Shown in pieces: positions 23,501-33,665 of a DNA stretch of 64,000 nucleotides (positions are counted from its first letter, which is position 1; the number at the start of each line of letters is the position of its first letter). The notes under the pieces were generated by a model, which worked only from the letters and a program-made list of their open reading frames with translations, did no database searches and was not told the origin of the DNA. This DNA is from Clavelina lepadiformis (Eukaryota > Chordata > Ascidiacea > Aplousobranchia > Clavelinidae): the NCBI RefSeq assembly GCF_947623445.1, contig NC_135247.1, positions 4,528,501 through 4,592,500 of the forward strand, given 5' to 3'. A program made the translations under genes and the position numbers.

Positions 23501-24447
23501 CCTTCAAAGAGTTTATAAAAAACAAAAAAACTCAAAAGTTTAAACACAATAATGAGCTACATCGCTACAGCAAATAAAAATATTCTTCCCAAAATTCCTG
23601 TCTGTCTTGCGCTACACTCAAAAAGAATGGTAGCGAACTACACTCAACTACGATCCAAATTAACCATGTCTGATAATAAATGAGACATTAATAGTTCTTG
23701 TTCTAACAAACAGAGCATTTGTACAGACTTGCCCTTAATACTTCTTCATAACTCAAAAAAGTAAGGTTTGTTGAAAAGATTGGTTTGACAGATGAGCAAA
23801 TAAAAATGTATATACAGTATATACATGAGCATTTTATATTTGTTAGTCTTGTGTTAATAACCTAGATATATAATTAATCAATGGCATTCTTAACAGTTTG
23901 TAATCAGCAAACATCTCATTGCTTCAAACAACTCACTGTTTTCCATATTTGATCCTGGTCACAAACATCGAAACGTTCTTGCATGCGTTCTTCCATATAA
24001 AAAATCCTCAGTTTCAAACTGAAGTTTTCCTTCTTTAATTCTGAAATTTGCTGCAAGGAAGTGAGAGCTTTAAAGTTAAAGGGTAATTTCAAAACTGACT
24101 ACCGGTGCAAATTTCAACACATGCTTTTAAAATTGTGAGATAACCATTTAGCAATTGGTGATGATTCCACTCACAGTTCCGTAATCTTTCATGTTCCTGC
24201 TGTTAATGGGAGACATTCTTCCACCAACAACATTCAACGCTGCACCAAATAAATGGCATTAATAATAATAGCACACAACAGCAAACGACTGCTTCTTACT
24301 ACACACATCACAGTCAAATTTGTTCCCACCTGTATGATAGCTTGGACCAGGATCACTACTTCGTGATACGTCAGCATTGTTCGCATGGCCTTTATCGTTG
24401 TTTGTCCGTGGTGAGCCCAGTGTGTTCATATCTGGGAGCTGGGACAT
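5581..24447 (-). CDS. CDK5RAP2: Centrosomin-family scaffold, single CDK5RAP2/myomegalin-like gene (52 coding exons, ~2,259 aa)
   Basis: Known of the family: these coiled-coil scaffolds sit at centrosomes and Golgi and bind and activate gamma-tubulin ring complexes through the N-terminal CM1 motif. Seen here: CM1 (LKKENFSLKLRIFYMEERM) is encoded at 23937-24050, the following TNIELKVE...LLIKAS block at 22851-22927, then near-continuous coiled coil, a middle exon with YNSLIQAQAKELSSLREKL (12329-12429) and a C-terminal exon with KQLSRTHDVLRKARGNLE (6172-6357). I traced 52 coding exons on the minus strand. Phases join in one frame throughout except one surplus base near 8341. Predicted length is close to human PDE4DIP and CDK5RAP2. 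Vertebrates have these two paralogues. One gene here fits a pre-duplication chordate, but which paralogue is closer cannot be decided by eye. The terminal exon is the least certain. Confidence 0.9.
6172..6822 (-). CDS. CDK5RAP2: Scaffold gene, exons 50-51: conserved C-terminal coiled coil
   Basis: Exon 6577-6822 (82 codons, SPEKKAFRDISNLVSNLCRN then a Ser-rich stretch) and exon 6172-6357 (62 codons, ELRKEVGKLRRRLTTQDRLL through LSRTHDVLRKARGNLE) are both phase 0 at each end. In the family the C-terminus (CM2 region) binds pericentrin, AKAP9 or calmodulin and directs centrosome and Golgi targeting. The LSxTHxVLxKAR block resembles that part of vertebrate members as I remember them, so the position is established by gene order and the function by family knowledge. 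The 6577 exon ends at a weak GTTTTA donor. Confidence 0.8.
6982..9177 (-). CDS. CDK5RAP2: Scaffold gene, exons 42-49: C-terminal coiled-coil repeats
   Basis: Exons: 9043-9177, 8739-8903, 8497-8615, 8248-8382, 8014-8135, 7609-7863, 7200-7403, 6982-7106. Exons 42 and 47 carry related modules: EIRGLRQRLEHSIATNDKL and EIRSLRVQLERSIDANSAL, an internal repeat also present in vertebrate CDK5RAP2/PDE4DIP. Exon 45 (8248-8382) reads SSNLGDELASRDRE in the incoming frame and LTQCKRQLEKMETEMKKII in the outgoing frame, so it has one extra base near 8341-8344. The incoming phase from exon 44 and outgoing phase into exon 46 both support this reading. Confidence 0.8.
9178..9838 (-). other. Intron between scaffold exons 41 and 42
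   Basis: A 661-bp AT-rich intron. It was scanned on both strands and shows no exon with matching phase and no repeat of note. Confidence 0.6.
9839..11974 (-). CDS. CDK5RAP2: Scaffold gene, exons 35-41: low-complexity and linker exons
   Basis: Exons: 11872-11974, 11472-11694, 11132-11278, 10787-10970, 10504-10678, 10264-10392, 9839-9936. Only short helical stretches (NELNEKNSLIDELESKLKRHE; REVDRLRRRLSDSKK; LKEELDLANRSLLRTRDSL) alternate with Ser/Thr/Pro/Asp-rich disordered sequence (SDSSVLASPLPEL; ASEDEMMMMHRDESS). Several SP/TP dipeptides could be proline-directed kinase sites, which is inference only. The start of the 10504-10678 exon was set at GATGAAG|AGTC because the more upstream AG gives an immediate stop in the required phase. 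Confidence 0.78.
12106..15249 (-). CDS. CDK5RAP2: Scaffold gene, exons 26-34: central region
   Basis: Exons: 15100-15249, 14846-14948, 14577-14728, 14335-14419, 13995-14142, 13651-13776, 13400-13526, 12329-12429, 12106-12240. The segment contains MSKESEVLGLLARIQ, LSRKELRDVIANLKTKLNNAEK, a basic Ser/Pro linker (SPIRAARSVPNLFRSSG) and YNSLIQAQAKELSSLREKLRKSRETCRYL followed by DMVTRYINSLLASASDHLD. The last two blocks correspond in order and sequence to the conserved mid-region of CDK5RAP2/PDE4DIP (LIQ-QA-E-LR...). The intron 12430-13399 is nearly 1 kb and holds no other exon I can support. Confidence 0.85.
15428..17931 (-). CDS. CDK5RAP2: Scaffold gene, exons 20-25
   Basis: Exons: 17821-17931, 17289-17397, 17031-17185, 16802-16925, 16537-16703, 15428-15583. 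The coiled coil is interrupted by Ser/Asp-rich linkers (DESTLDSDMMSSDYTQRG; SNSDLDSEDDLAHLTLSDLKRLL). The intron 16926-17030 between exons 22 and 23 is 105 nt, in frame and stop-free (see findings). Exon 25 appears to run into a stop at 15412-15414, but phase matching with the next exon selects the donor GTTTGT after 15428, which removes that stop. Confidence 0.8.
18050..22733 (-). CDS. CDK5RAP2: Scaffold gene, exons 5-19: N-terminal coiled-coil block
   Basis: Exons (minus, 5' to 3'): 22610-22733, 22266-22434, 21937-22027, 21743-21866, 21525-21587, 21120-21149 (30-nt microexon), 20181-20276, 19950-20087, 19749-19871, 19523-19594, 19342-19452, 19055-19165, 18667-18882, 18234-18413, 18050-18093. 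Each is bounded by AG/GT and the phases agree; exons 9-18 (21587 down to 18234) are all phase 0 and multiples of 3, so any of them could be skipped without a frameshift. The protein is strongly helical, rich in Glu/Lys/Gln heptads (for example QQALDLKKQLEDMKTENQSL and DGRIREKDKELQAL). The exon at 18234-18413 uses GTGTGT as donor, chosen because it alone keeps the frame. Confidence 0.85.
20277..21119 (-). other. Intron between the 30-nt microexon and exon 11
   Basis: An 843-bp AT-rich intron lying downstream of the microexon in transcript order. Plus-strand ORFs over the preceding exons are antisense shadows. No further in-phase exon was recognised. Confidence 0.55.
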
Positions 24448-24454
24448 ATTCACA
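22851..24454 (-). CDS. CDK5RAP2: Scaffold gene, exons 1-4: start codon and CM1 gamma-tubulin-complex-activating region
   Basis: Exons: 24330-24454 (ATG at 24447-24445, MSQLPDMNTLGSPRTNN), 24175-24239 (SPINSRNMKDYGT), 23937-24050 (CM1) and 22851-22927 (NIELKVECEGL...LLIKAS). Joined, residues ~50-125 align without gaps to the vertebrate CM1 region, including the MKD before it and the KTNIELKVE after it. CM1 binds and activates gamma-TuRC; the invariant Phe and the KLRI core are present. Exon 1 begins after a TTTTCAG acceptor, so the ATG lies 7 nt into a spliced exon and the 5' UTR is on upstream exons. The first ~40 residues are Ser/Asn-rich and not conserved. Confidence 0.92.
22928..23936 (-). 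other. Intron between CM1 exon 3 and exon 4
   Basis: A 1,009-bp AT-rich intron. It splits the CM1 block exactly between KT and NIELKVE. No other coding signal was seen. Confidence 0.6.
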
Positions 24455-25843
24455 CTGAAAAGAGACAATTTTCAAGTCAAAAGGCAGCAAACTAGTTTGT
24501 TAACATAACAAAATAAAAATGATATGCTACCACAAAACAAGAGTTTAAATGCAACTGATATGCATTGGTGAACCACGATGGATGTTTAAACGCAAAGAGT
24601 TTGTCAGTGTGTAGGCTTTTAAAACCACTCTTGACTATGGGAGTTGGAATGCATTAATAACAAATGTGGAACTTGCATCTATGGGCGGCAGTTAAACAAG
24701 TCTCCAGAGAGACCAAATTGCATAACTGTAGCATGAGGTGTTCTTACTGCCTGTTGTTTGTCTTGCTTGCCTGAGTTAGAATAATAGGCCATGCTTTGCA
24801 CAATCAATCAATCAATGCAATTTAATGAAATTTAATTTTCAATTCATATTGGTAAGAACTTTAGTTGACCTATGATGTCAGAGTTAGACAAAAGACTTTC
24901 TACAGAGTTTCGAAGAATGCAGTATAGTGGCACCAAACTACCAAAGCCAAATAACTACTAATGTACCCAACAGCCTTTGCTATATGAAAGAGTAAATAGT
25001 AACCAATCTTCACAAACCTATGATCGCTTTTGCTCAATTTTGATTATTTACATAAAAACCTTACACAAGTTAACCTGGTATTGCAAGGGATTCCTTTGTT
25101 TATTTTCTGGAAAAAGACATCAACAAGCGCAATAAGTTTGCGACAAAATTTAGGCTTGTTTAGATCTTATATTAAAGTCAACACAAAATCAAACTACTCA
25201 ACAAATAAAGCATCATAAAACAATGTGATGGGGATGGGAAAGAGAGAAGCTAAGTCTACATCACAACATGATATCAGTCCAATTTCATAAGCTATTTCAT
25301 CCCATAAAACGTCTTCTATATATACCACATTTCCTTAAAACCGTTTAGATAATGTTACCACTTTCATTTAAACTTCATTCTATATGTTTGTCTTTGTTTC
25401 TAAGTACGACATAGTCTGACCGAAACTCAGTTAAATAATAAGAGTATTAATCGTATGTAACTATCTATATCTATTACTAGCATACGATATCTAAGGCCTT
25501 TGGCACAGCTACGCTTTACCGAACATATGATAACACGCACGTTACTCATGGGGACCGCCATACGCCAAACAGGAAAACAGTAGTTGCATTATTGCGCTAC
25601 GTTACGCGTTTCCATGGTCTACTTTGTAGGTATCTTCACAAGACGGTTCTGCAACACACTTAATATGGTTAACTGGTATAAGGACCACCGATATAGAAAG
25701 TTAGAAACTACGCTTCGATTCTCAAGAAAAGCAGTTTTACGACTCCGTCAAGTGTATATTTAAAATTTGAATTACACTTCACAATACTAGAAATTACCGC
25801 ATAACAAACAGCAATGTTCGACAAAGGTTTAAGTGTTGCTTAC

Positions 25844-25990
25844 CCCGGTCCTCAGACACAAAAGCACCAACTAGCAAGCTTTTCGCGTTCTCGAGAAATC
25901 AAAGAAAGCATTTGCGAAGTTCGTTTAATGGCATAAGAAATTAACTACGTTTGACAAGATGATACGAGAAATTAAGAAAAACGAGTTTGA
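25844..25990 (-). promoter_or_regulatory. Putative 5' UTR exon and promoter-proximal region of the scaffold gene
   Basis: On the minus strand GGACCGGG|GTAAGC at 25844 is a strong splice donor and lies upstream of coding exon 1, which itself starts at an acceptor. The exon contains no long ORF. Its upstream end, and hence the transcription start, is not defined by sequence; 25990 is only a guess. Another donor-like site near 27680-27690 could belong to an alternative upstream exon. Confidence 0.35.
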
Positions 25991-26811
25991 GCGGGAATAT
26001 ATGAAAATTTTCAATCGTCTACTTAAGCCTTATCGTGGTTTCACCGCATTGTTATTCCCCGTATGAATTTCGAAACGTTCACAACGGTCCTTGCAACATT
26101 AATGTGATATTCTTTTTTTGAAAATATTACTTCGTCATTGAAGAAATAAACTGGGCGGAGTAATAAAAAAAGACCACTTTTTTTTCACAAGGTTTAAAAT
26201 GGCGTCTATTTGACCGACTTCAGGCAAACGATTAGTGAAGAGAGCATAACTAATTCGATAATATCTAAATCCACTTGAAATAAGTTTGCCATAATTCTGA
26301 ATTATAAGTGGAACCGCAAAATATGAAGCGCTGTGTAGGGGAAGCTTTTCATCCTTTAATGTTGCGCAATTAATAAGGAAAGGCACATAAAGGGACATAG
26401 TAGCACTGGACATACCACATCTTTCTCGCCCACAACAGGCCAGTATAACTACCGGGTATCAGACTATCACATCGGTTGCCGGGTATTTGTTTAATTCAGC
26501 TGTTAGCGGTCTTGCATCTCGTAACAATACGACAAAATTTATTGCTCAATCATCGTCACTTTACACCAGAGACATGGCAAGTGGCAATCAATCACTGATA
26601 AATGACAATACGAACTGTCATTTTTCGTTGGTTTTATTAAGTGACGAATACGCACACCGCCCTAGGGCTAAGCTACCACACCGCACAGCAGGTCGTAAAA
26701 CCACCGAATTCGTACCAAGTTTCCCCACAAAAGAAGCGCGCCGTTGATATCACAATCGTCAGTATTTTCCACTTTAATGTGACTATACTTTGTGAAGTTG
26801 TTCGGCTAGGT

Positions 26812-27129
26812 CAGGCATGTGCAACCTTTTTCACTGGAGGGCCAAATACAAAATTTTGAATGACAACGCGGGCCACATGATTTTTTCAGAAAAAAATTAG
26901 TATCGTAAAACGACTTTCCTATGCAGTTTATGTAGTTAAGAAATAGATTTAATGCAGTCCACGACACACTTGTGCGACAATTTATTGAAAAACTGTGAAT
27001 AATTGTCGATGGAAGATGAGGAAACTAGATTCAGTCAAGCGTATTTAATCACAGATTAATGTGATGTGCCGCACGGAACAACCTGGCGGGCCGCAGTGCG
27101 GCCCGCGGGCCACTGGTTGCACATGTCTG
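26812..27129. mobile_element. hAT-superfamily MITE (318 bp) with perfect 8-bp target duplication
   Basis: The element starts CAGGCATGTGCAACC and ends GGTTGCACATGTCTG, a 15-bp terminal inverted repeat with one mismatch. It is flanked on both sides by GGCTAGGT (26804-26811 and 27130-27137), an 8-bp target-site duplication as made by hAT transposases. The interior has GGGCC/GCGGCCCGC blocks near each end and no ORF. It is non-autonomous, and the perfect duplication suggests fairly recent insertion. It lies upstream of the scaffold gene's putative 5' UTR exon. Confidence 0.9.
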
Positions 27130-30100
27130 GGCTAGGTTAAGCGTTGTAACGAAATCTGGTCCAATCCACAACGATACGATGGAAGTTCAGAATATATTAC
27201 TAACATCTCGCGTGACGTTGTGTTGTAGCTGTTCTTTTAATAGCACTTAATTTGTTTGTGACATTCGTTTAACACCAAACTGCAGTTCTTGTCAGCTGCC
27301 CGCGACTAATGCTGGCCAATTCAGCTATTCATTGTCAAAATCTAAATCTGATAAGCCTGAGCATTGTGTTCTGGTAGAAAAATTAGGTTATTTTCATACA
27401 AGCCTAACCTAAAAAGAAGCACAATTACCAACGTCACATGTAACTTCCTGTCAAACGTATAATCAAAACTCAAGTTTAGGCAACGCGACAGAAAAGTTTA
27501 AAAAACACACGCTTTGTCAATTTGGGCGAGCCAAGCGACGCAGAAGAGTTATAATCATAACCTACCGACTTTGTTTAGATTCAATTACTCAGTACATTTC
27601 GCGGCCATCGAATATCATAATCTTAGCGAATGACTGTCATACTCTACGGAATGAAGAACAAAAAGATTACGAAAGAAGCTCATAATTCATACCTGCCTTC
27701 AAACTAAGGTTTTCGCTTAAATGTGTAACAAATCAACCGAAGTTACCATCCCAAATTTTTTAATTATTACCTATACAAAACCTGAAAGACTGAAACTGTG
27801 CTAAATACAATAGCGACAAATAAAGCGACTGTCTTTCGTTTAAAGCTCACCTTTTTCTTGCCTCAAGCCATGACTTTAGAAAAGGGTACATAATCAAGCA
27901 CGGACAACAGGTTGGACAGAAGTAGGGGCGTTAAAATGGAGCAAAATTTAAGATTGTTCGTTCGATTCCTCTCGTCAGCGTAGCGGAGGTTTGTAGATGT
28001 CCGCTAGTTATTAAAACGAGCGATTCCTTTCAGTCTGTGCCGTTTCATGCTGAGCGGTATTTCATGTACACTTGGCTTTCTTTTAATATTTTCTTAGAAA
28101 TAATAACAGAAAATTCGTTCGACTTCTGCAAGAGTTGTTAGCCTTACGACAGCCAACTACACCGGATGTCCTTCTTAGTTGAAAGTCAACTTTCCGACGA
28201 CTTTATGGTCGTCGTCCTTCTTCAACAACGAACCGAGCTCACACCTTAGTTCAAATTTCGATCTCAATCCTCGCAGTCAAAGGAGTGCGATAGACAGCTG
28301 CAATTGCAAGTGTTCTTGAAAGCTTTAAAATCGCTGTCAGACCTTGAATTACATTGCATTCAGTCCATGGTTAGGACGAAATACCAAAGTTGCATATTAT
28401 ATTAACTTTCATTTGGCACGCAGGCTGAAAAAAAGAAGGCGCCAATAGAAAAACATACCGTATTAGTTTATTTAACTGGCATGCTTGTAGCTTGCTTAAT
28501 TAGCGATAAATGCAGCGGTCACTAGCGACCACGCTTCTGAAGTTGTATAATGTCAAAACGTCATTCTATCTTCGGCTTTGCAAGATACAGTATAAAATAA
28601 AAGTTGACCGACACTCACTACAACAATTCATTAAACTCCACGCGAGCAAATTTTACGCGCAAACATGCTAATAAACTTATCTGGTTTCTCACGTCGAGAT
28701 GAACCGGTTCTGAACTACCGAACGTAAACCTTCCCAGGCGGCCGAAAGCTTTTGAATAAACGCAAGCCAAAGTTGCTCAAAGCAATAAACAGCATAAAGT
28801 AGTCAACGTGTATCACGCCACAAATATTGGCACCTCACCTGTGGAGAACGATCACTGTCATCTAATTAAAGATTGCGCTTGATAAACGCTACTAGCTGCG
28901 CCGGACAGCAGGGAAGTAGACGCCGCCTTGCGGTAAATTTTGCCGCCCTTACAATTCTGCACTAAATATATTTACATCTAAGCGAATATGATGTACAATA
29001 TCACTGTGGGTATATTCTACAACGATTTAGTTCTGCTTATTTAAACCATTGAACTCTGAAATGCTTATGTTTGTAATGAAAAACGTTGAGCTTAAGAACA
29101 TTAAATCATGAAGCAAAATAGTTAATTTCCAAAGAATGTTCATTGTAAGCTAACTGCAATATCACGACAGCTTTGACAGGCAAAATTGGTTGCATTTAAA
29201 TGTCTCAAAAGGTTACAGACTTCCCTCACAAAGACGTGTATTTTCAGATTTGTGAGTTTGACCAAAAATTATCCCTGAGGCTAAGGCTTTGTCCAAATCA
29301 TGGATTGGTATTGTGATTATTGAGTTGAATGTTGAATTTTAAAAGTTAAATTACCATTGTTGTTGCGTAGTTCATGTACCACTGCATCTGTATCAAATAA
29401 TTAATTTATACCCACCACATTTTTGGGAAAAAATACTTGAATAAAATAAATCAAGGTAGGCTACATATCCAGTTGATATTTCATGTTCACCAAGTACAAA
29501 TACAATACATAAATTGTATATATATAACATCTTTCATAGCACACCAAGAGAAGAAGTAGGACTTAAATTGAGTTGTTTACAAAAGATGATAAATAACTTG
29601 TCAGTATTAACTTTATTCCCATTCTTTGTGGGCAACAACTGTATACAATCTGCATGACAAAAACTTCTGATAACAAAGATATGGTGATGAATTCAATGTT
29701 GAAAAGTTTGTAAATTATGATGATAAACTTCAGAGCCAAAAACTGTCTGGCCTTGCTTGCTTATTAAAGCTAGTTTCTGCAGAGATTTTGGTTTCTTTCA
29801 GTTTAGTGATTCTGACTTCTGATAAACAATACTGCTATATTTATATATCATATAAAACCAAAATCGCTAGCGATAACAATAGCTCAAGCAGTGAGGTTTG
29901 CAATTGTTCTCAATATGTAGAGAATTTGGTGTCTTCACAAACTGATAGAAAAGCTTTCCTGTTGCTCGATAACCTACCACACAAAGTAGAATTTGACCAG
30001 GTCAATCTCAACTTTTGAGAACATGGCTGGTCAGGAAATGGGTGCATCCATGACCCACATAACATAAAAGGGGTTATAAAGGCTGATTCTGACTTATTAA

Positions 30101-30800
30101 CAAGATCTGAAAATCTTGAAAAGGATTTTGAGGATTAAAAATGTTCCATGCAATATATGTATATACACTCAAATGGTGATCATATAACATGATAGCCAAA
30201 ACATGTATATAAACCAATATATATGTTAAATATGGTACTGTACAACACACAATCATAAAAATATAATTATCTAAGTTACAATAAATAGGTTACAATCTAG
30301 AAAATGATCTTGAATCAACAAATTTATATGTTTACAGGAATACCTTAAATCAAAATCAAGTGGAAGGGTTGGATCTTCACCAAGAACAGAATCCATCACG
30401 CAGATATGTTGTTGGTGATTGTCACAAAAAGAAAAATATCCTGATATATAGCAGCAGTTGTCAAAACGTGTAACTTTGGGTCAAAATGAATGATTGATAG
30501 CGATTCTTCACAGCATCATTTTACAGATATGGCTTTGCAAAAACTACTTGTATTAAAAATAAATAACTACTGTTACAAGCTAAAGATAGCAGCTGCAGAA
30601 AAAGCAAAGCAATGTATCTAATATCTATTCATTAACAAAGTAATGATTTAAGGTAGACTGTACAGTCTATGTCTCACAGCCAGAATAGATCAAACCTTAA
30701 AGTCCAGTTTTTGATTTAGTCTACCGATCTATGCTAAATAATGAATTTAATAACAGAAAAAACAGTTATATGTGATACAAATAAACAAGTAAATCATACA

Positions 30801-30920
30801 GGCCCCGACTGGATAGTATGGCAGTTTTTGACTAGAAAACGTAAGTGCAAAAACGCAAATTTTGGCATGGTGGCATGCATTGAAGCCTTAGTTCTTTGTT
30901 TATTAAAACTCAGCATGATT
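30801..30920 (+). repeat. Dispersed repeat, copy A
   Basis: Contains CCCCGACTGGATAGTATGGC then GCAAATTTTGGCATGGTGGC, followed by a TTTGTTTATT tract. It shares this order of blocks with copies at 31352 and 31985, at roughly 550-630-bp spacing. The family is not recognised. Confidence 0.55.
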
Positions 30921-31351
30921 TTATCACACTAATTTTGGTTTAATCAAAGTCTAAGTGGTTGCCCAGTGAATCAACTATGCTATTGTAAACAAAATGCTTA
31001 AGAGCATGGGTCAGACTGTCCAGCAGTTCAGATGGCTGGATGGGGACTACTTGCAACAGACCCTTTTCGAGTTACGGTCTGAATGACTAAATTTTTCGAT
31101 CGCCTATACTTAACAATGGAAACTGTTGACCCATTTTGATTTTGATTTTTAAATTGCAAGAATTCTGGGCACCGGATTGTAAAGATTTCACTCTGGTGAA
31201 TAGCATACAAATTCATTCATAATTATTGATGTAACAGTAATTCGGTTTACATTTACTGTTACTGTTAGTCTATTATATAATTTTGAACTTTGCTTGAAAT
31301 GCTAGGCAAAATTACATGTGTAACACGTTACCGATTTTATATCATATGCTA

Positions 31352-31475
31352 CACTGACCCCAACTGGAAAGTACGGCAGTTTCGATGAGAGTACAGGCTT
31401 TGCAAGCAAGCAAATTTTGGCGTGATGGCGTGCAATGACACCTCGAATTTTTGTTTATTTCTTAAAAGTTGAAAT
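31352..31475 (+). repeat. Dispersed repeat, copy B
   Basis: CCCCAACTGGAAAGTACGGC, then CAAATTTTGGCGTGATGGCG and a TTTTTGTTTATT tract. This copy is the best match to the consensus of the three. Confidence 0.55.
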
Positions 31476-31984
31476 GAAGATAAAAAGTTTGGCGTTCATG
31501 TTGATAAACCTCGTGTGTGCAGGTGCCACACTTTCCACTATGGACGCTGACCCTGTAACGTCACATCATATCGAACAAAACCAACGTGTAGAATTCAAAT
31601 TGCCTTAAAATAAAAACTAAGCAATGTTTTTTTCAATATTTTTCTTTATTGTGTAAGAAATTCATATGCTAGCCTACTCACCTGAGTGAAATCTTTGCAA
31701 TCTGATGCATAGAACCAGATTGAAATGTTTATGATTTTTAGGTAAGGAATTCTCCACACAACAAGATTGAACAATAGTCATTATACTCACGATTAGTTCT
31801 AATCCCCCCTACACGTAGTAAACTTTCCAATCCGACAATCTGGGCAGAGAACACTTGCAATTCAAAAAGGAATTAAAGTGGGGCGATTGAAAAAATCTTG
31901 CCACCCAAAACAAAACTGACGCTCTACTTAGAAAGGTTCTTTTGGTGTAGGCGTCAGTTGTGCCGTGTGCGTAAATACAAAAAT

Positions 31985-32103
31985 AATCCCAACTGAAAAA
32001 TACAGCAATTTTTAACAAGACCTCATGCAGGACACGACACAAACTTTGGAGTGATGGTGTGCACTTAAGCCTCTATTTTTCATTTACTTATTATAAACTG
32101 GTG
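31985..32103 (+). repeat. Dispersed repeat, copy C
   Basis: CCCAACTGAAAAATACAGC, then AAACTTTGGAGTGATGGTG and TTTTTCATTTACTTATT. It is the most diverged of the three copies and ends just upstream of the palindromic MITE. Confidence 0.5.
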
Positions 32104-32217
32104 TACAAGCAGCCAGTTCATATCAAACTGGGAGGAACATGAACCTACTGTGTGCAGTGTGTTTCAAACAGACTGAATAGGCTATCTCCATTCACTATTC
32201 CATTTGGCCTATATATA

Positions 32218-32353
32218 CACTGTAAAAAATCTTTTCTAATTATAAGTCAGTGAGACAATTGAGACTAATAGTTAGTCTTCCAACGAAAAGTATGGCTTAT
32301 AGTTAGTCTCAATTGTCTCACTGACTTATAATTAGAAAAGATTTTTTACAGTG
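32218..32353. mobile_element. Palindromic MITE with TA flanks (Tc1/mariner-like, 136 bp)
   Basis: Starts CACTGTAAAAAATC and ends GATTTTTTACAGTG; the inverted arms run for about 50 bp (through AATTGAGACTAA) with a short centre. TA dinucleotides flank both ends, the target duplication used by Tc1/mariner transposases. There is no coding capacity, so it is a non-autonomous foldback element. Confidence 0.85.
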
Positions 32354-32766
32354 TAGGCTGGAACATGGGGTGAGGCTATTTTAGTTTCATTTATTTTTTT
32401 CTGAACAGTTCTTACGACATAACCCACAAGGTAACAATAGGCAAGGTTTACAACTCTTAATGCGGGTAAAGTAAGCTAGGCCATGGTGCTTGATATATAC
32501 TATCTTTAAGTCATTTGCACACAGCACCTGCTAGGCTACCTTATAACGGCAACAGGTTTCTGATTTCCAAAATTTCTTTGCCGCTTAAACAGCAAGGTGT
32601 TTCCAATTAAAAATCTGGAACAGCATTTCTTAGCAAGTAGCATACCCACTCCTATGTCATAGAGACAGTAAAGAATAAAATCAAGCGCATTAATTAGAAA
32701 ATAAACAACTTAATGAATTTATATACTCCTTATGGTTGCACATACTTATTGCTTATTTTAAAGGAG

Positions 32767-32793
32767 AACGCTTGTGCAATGTGCACAAGCGTT
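32767..32793. other. Perfect 12-bp-arm hairpin
   Basis: AACGCTTGTGCA and its exact reverse complement are separated by ATG. No poly-U tract or gene context gives it a role, so it may be chance or a MITE scar. Confidence 0.4.
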
Positions 32794-33106
32794 TTAAAGG
32801 GGGTTGCTGGACCATGGCCCTTAGTCACAAACCCAATTATTTGACCATACAAGTTTTTACGTTTTCATTCTTTTGTTCATCGCATTTTTTTGCTTGTGAA
32901 TTGTGATTACTTATCGGGTACCACTTAGGAAAATATATAATGTAAATGCGAAATGTCGAAATGCGCTTGCACTCGTTTTCTGCTAAGTCGAAATATAATG
33001 AAATGAATCGATAACGTCATCGACATGAATCCACAGGTTCTGGCACTACGTTCACAGAAACAGCATAATCAATGTACACAATTTCCAACTAACTCTGTTT
33101 CTGCAG

Positions 33107-33156
33107 AGAAGTTGAAGAGATGTTGCAAGACGTTCGTGAAACCTGTATCTGTATAG
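33107..33156 (+). other. Putative 5' exon upstream of NMNAT2
   Basis: A 50-nt segment sits between a good acceptor (CTCTGTTTCTGCAG) and a GTAAAA donor, about 500 bp upstream of the NMNAT2 start codon. It is open in one frame but contains an ATG out of context. I infer a 5' UTR exon; transcript data would be needed to place it. Confidence 0.35.
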
Positions 33157-33665
33157 GTAAAAACATATCATTTTCTTAACTAATTATTTTTTCCAAGTTT
33201 TTGGAAAAAGTTATTGGAAAAACGCTACATAGACATTTTATAGTTACCTGGTTCAAAGTTAATAGAAAAACCTAGGAGACGCAGTATTGGCATAGATACT
33301 ACATTAACACGTTAATGTTAAGTATTAACGAAGTATCTATGGTATAGGTACCGACAAACCATTTAGGTTATGTCACTTGTCCAGGTCACTGCTGGACTAG
33401 TTCTAAGCTACAGGAAGACGGAGAAGCCTAATTTTTACCATAGCAAGTCCCTTAGTCCAGTGCGTAGGATTCAAAGGGCTGTAAAGTAAGAACTATTATT
33501 GCAGCGTAGCCTTAAGCATCCATACACAGTATCAGACTGTACAGTATGACTATCAAAAAAACTAAAGCAAAAGTTTGTTTTTATCATATAGGTCACAGTT
33601 GATTAAATAGGTTTATGTAAATGTTGGGCCATAAAATCATTGGTTAGCAGTTAAATATTTTTGCA

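Larger units (their letters stand above)
27138..32217. other. Gene-poor intergenic region
   Basis: About 5 kb with no exon I can support on either strand. Short ORFs such as 29788-30018 (+) and 31809-32042 (-) have no recognisable domain or splice context. It holds three diverged copies of a ~120-bp repeat (30801, 31352, 31985). Confidence 0.5.

Noticed and set aside
26135..26413. 92-codon minus-strand ORF (MSSATMSLYVPFLIN...)
   Set aside because: Somewhat protein-like, but no recognisable family, splice context or neighbouring exon; length is within chance for AT-rich DNA.
27955..27985. B-box-like GTTCGATTCC suggesting a tRNA gene
   Set aside because: No matching stem, A-box or acceptor arm could be drawn around it.
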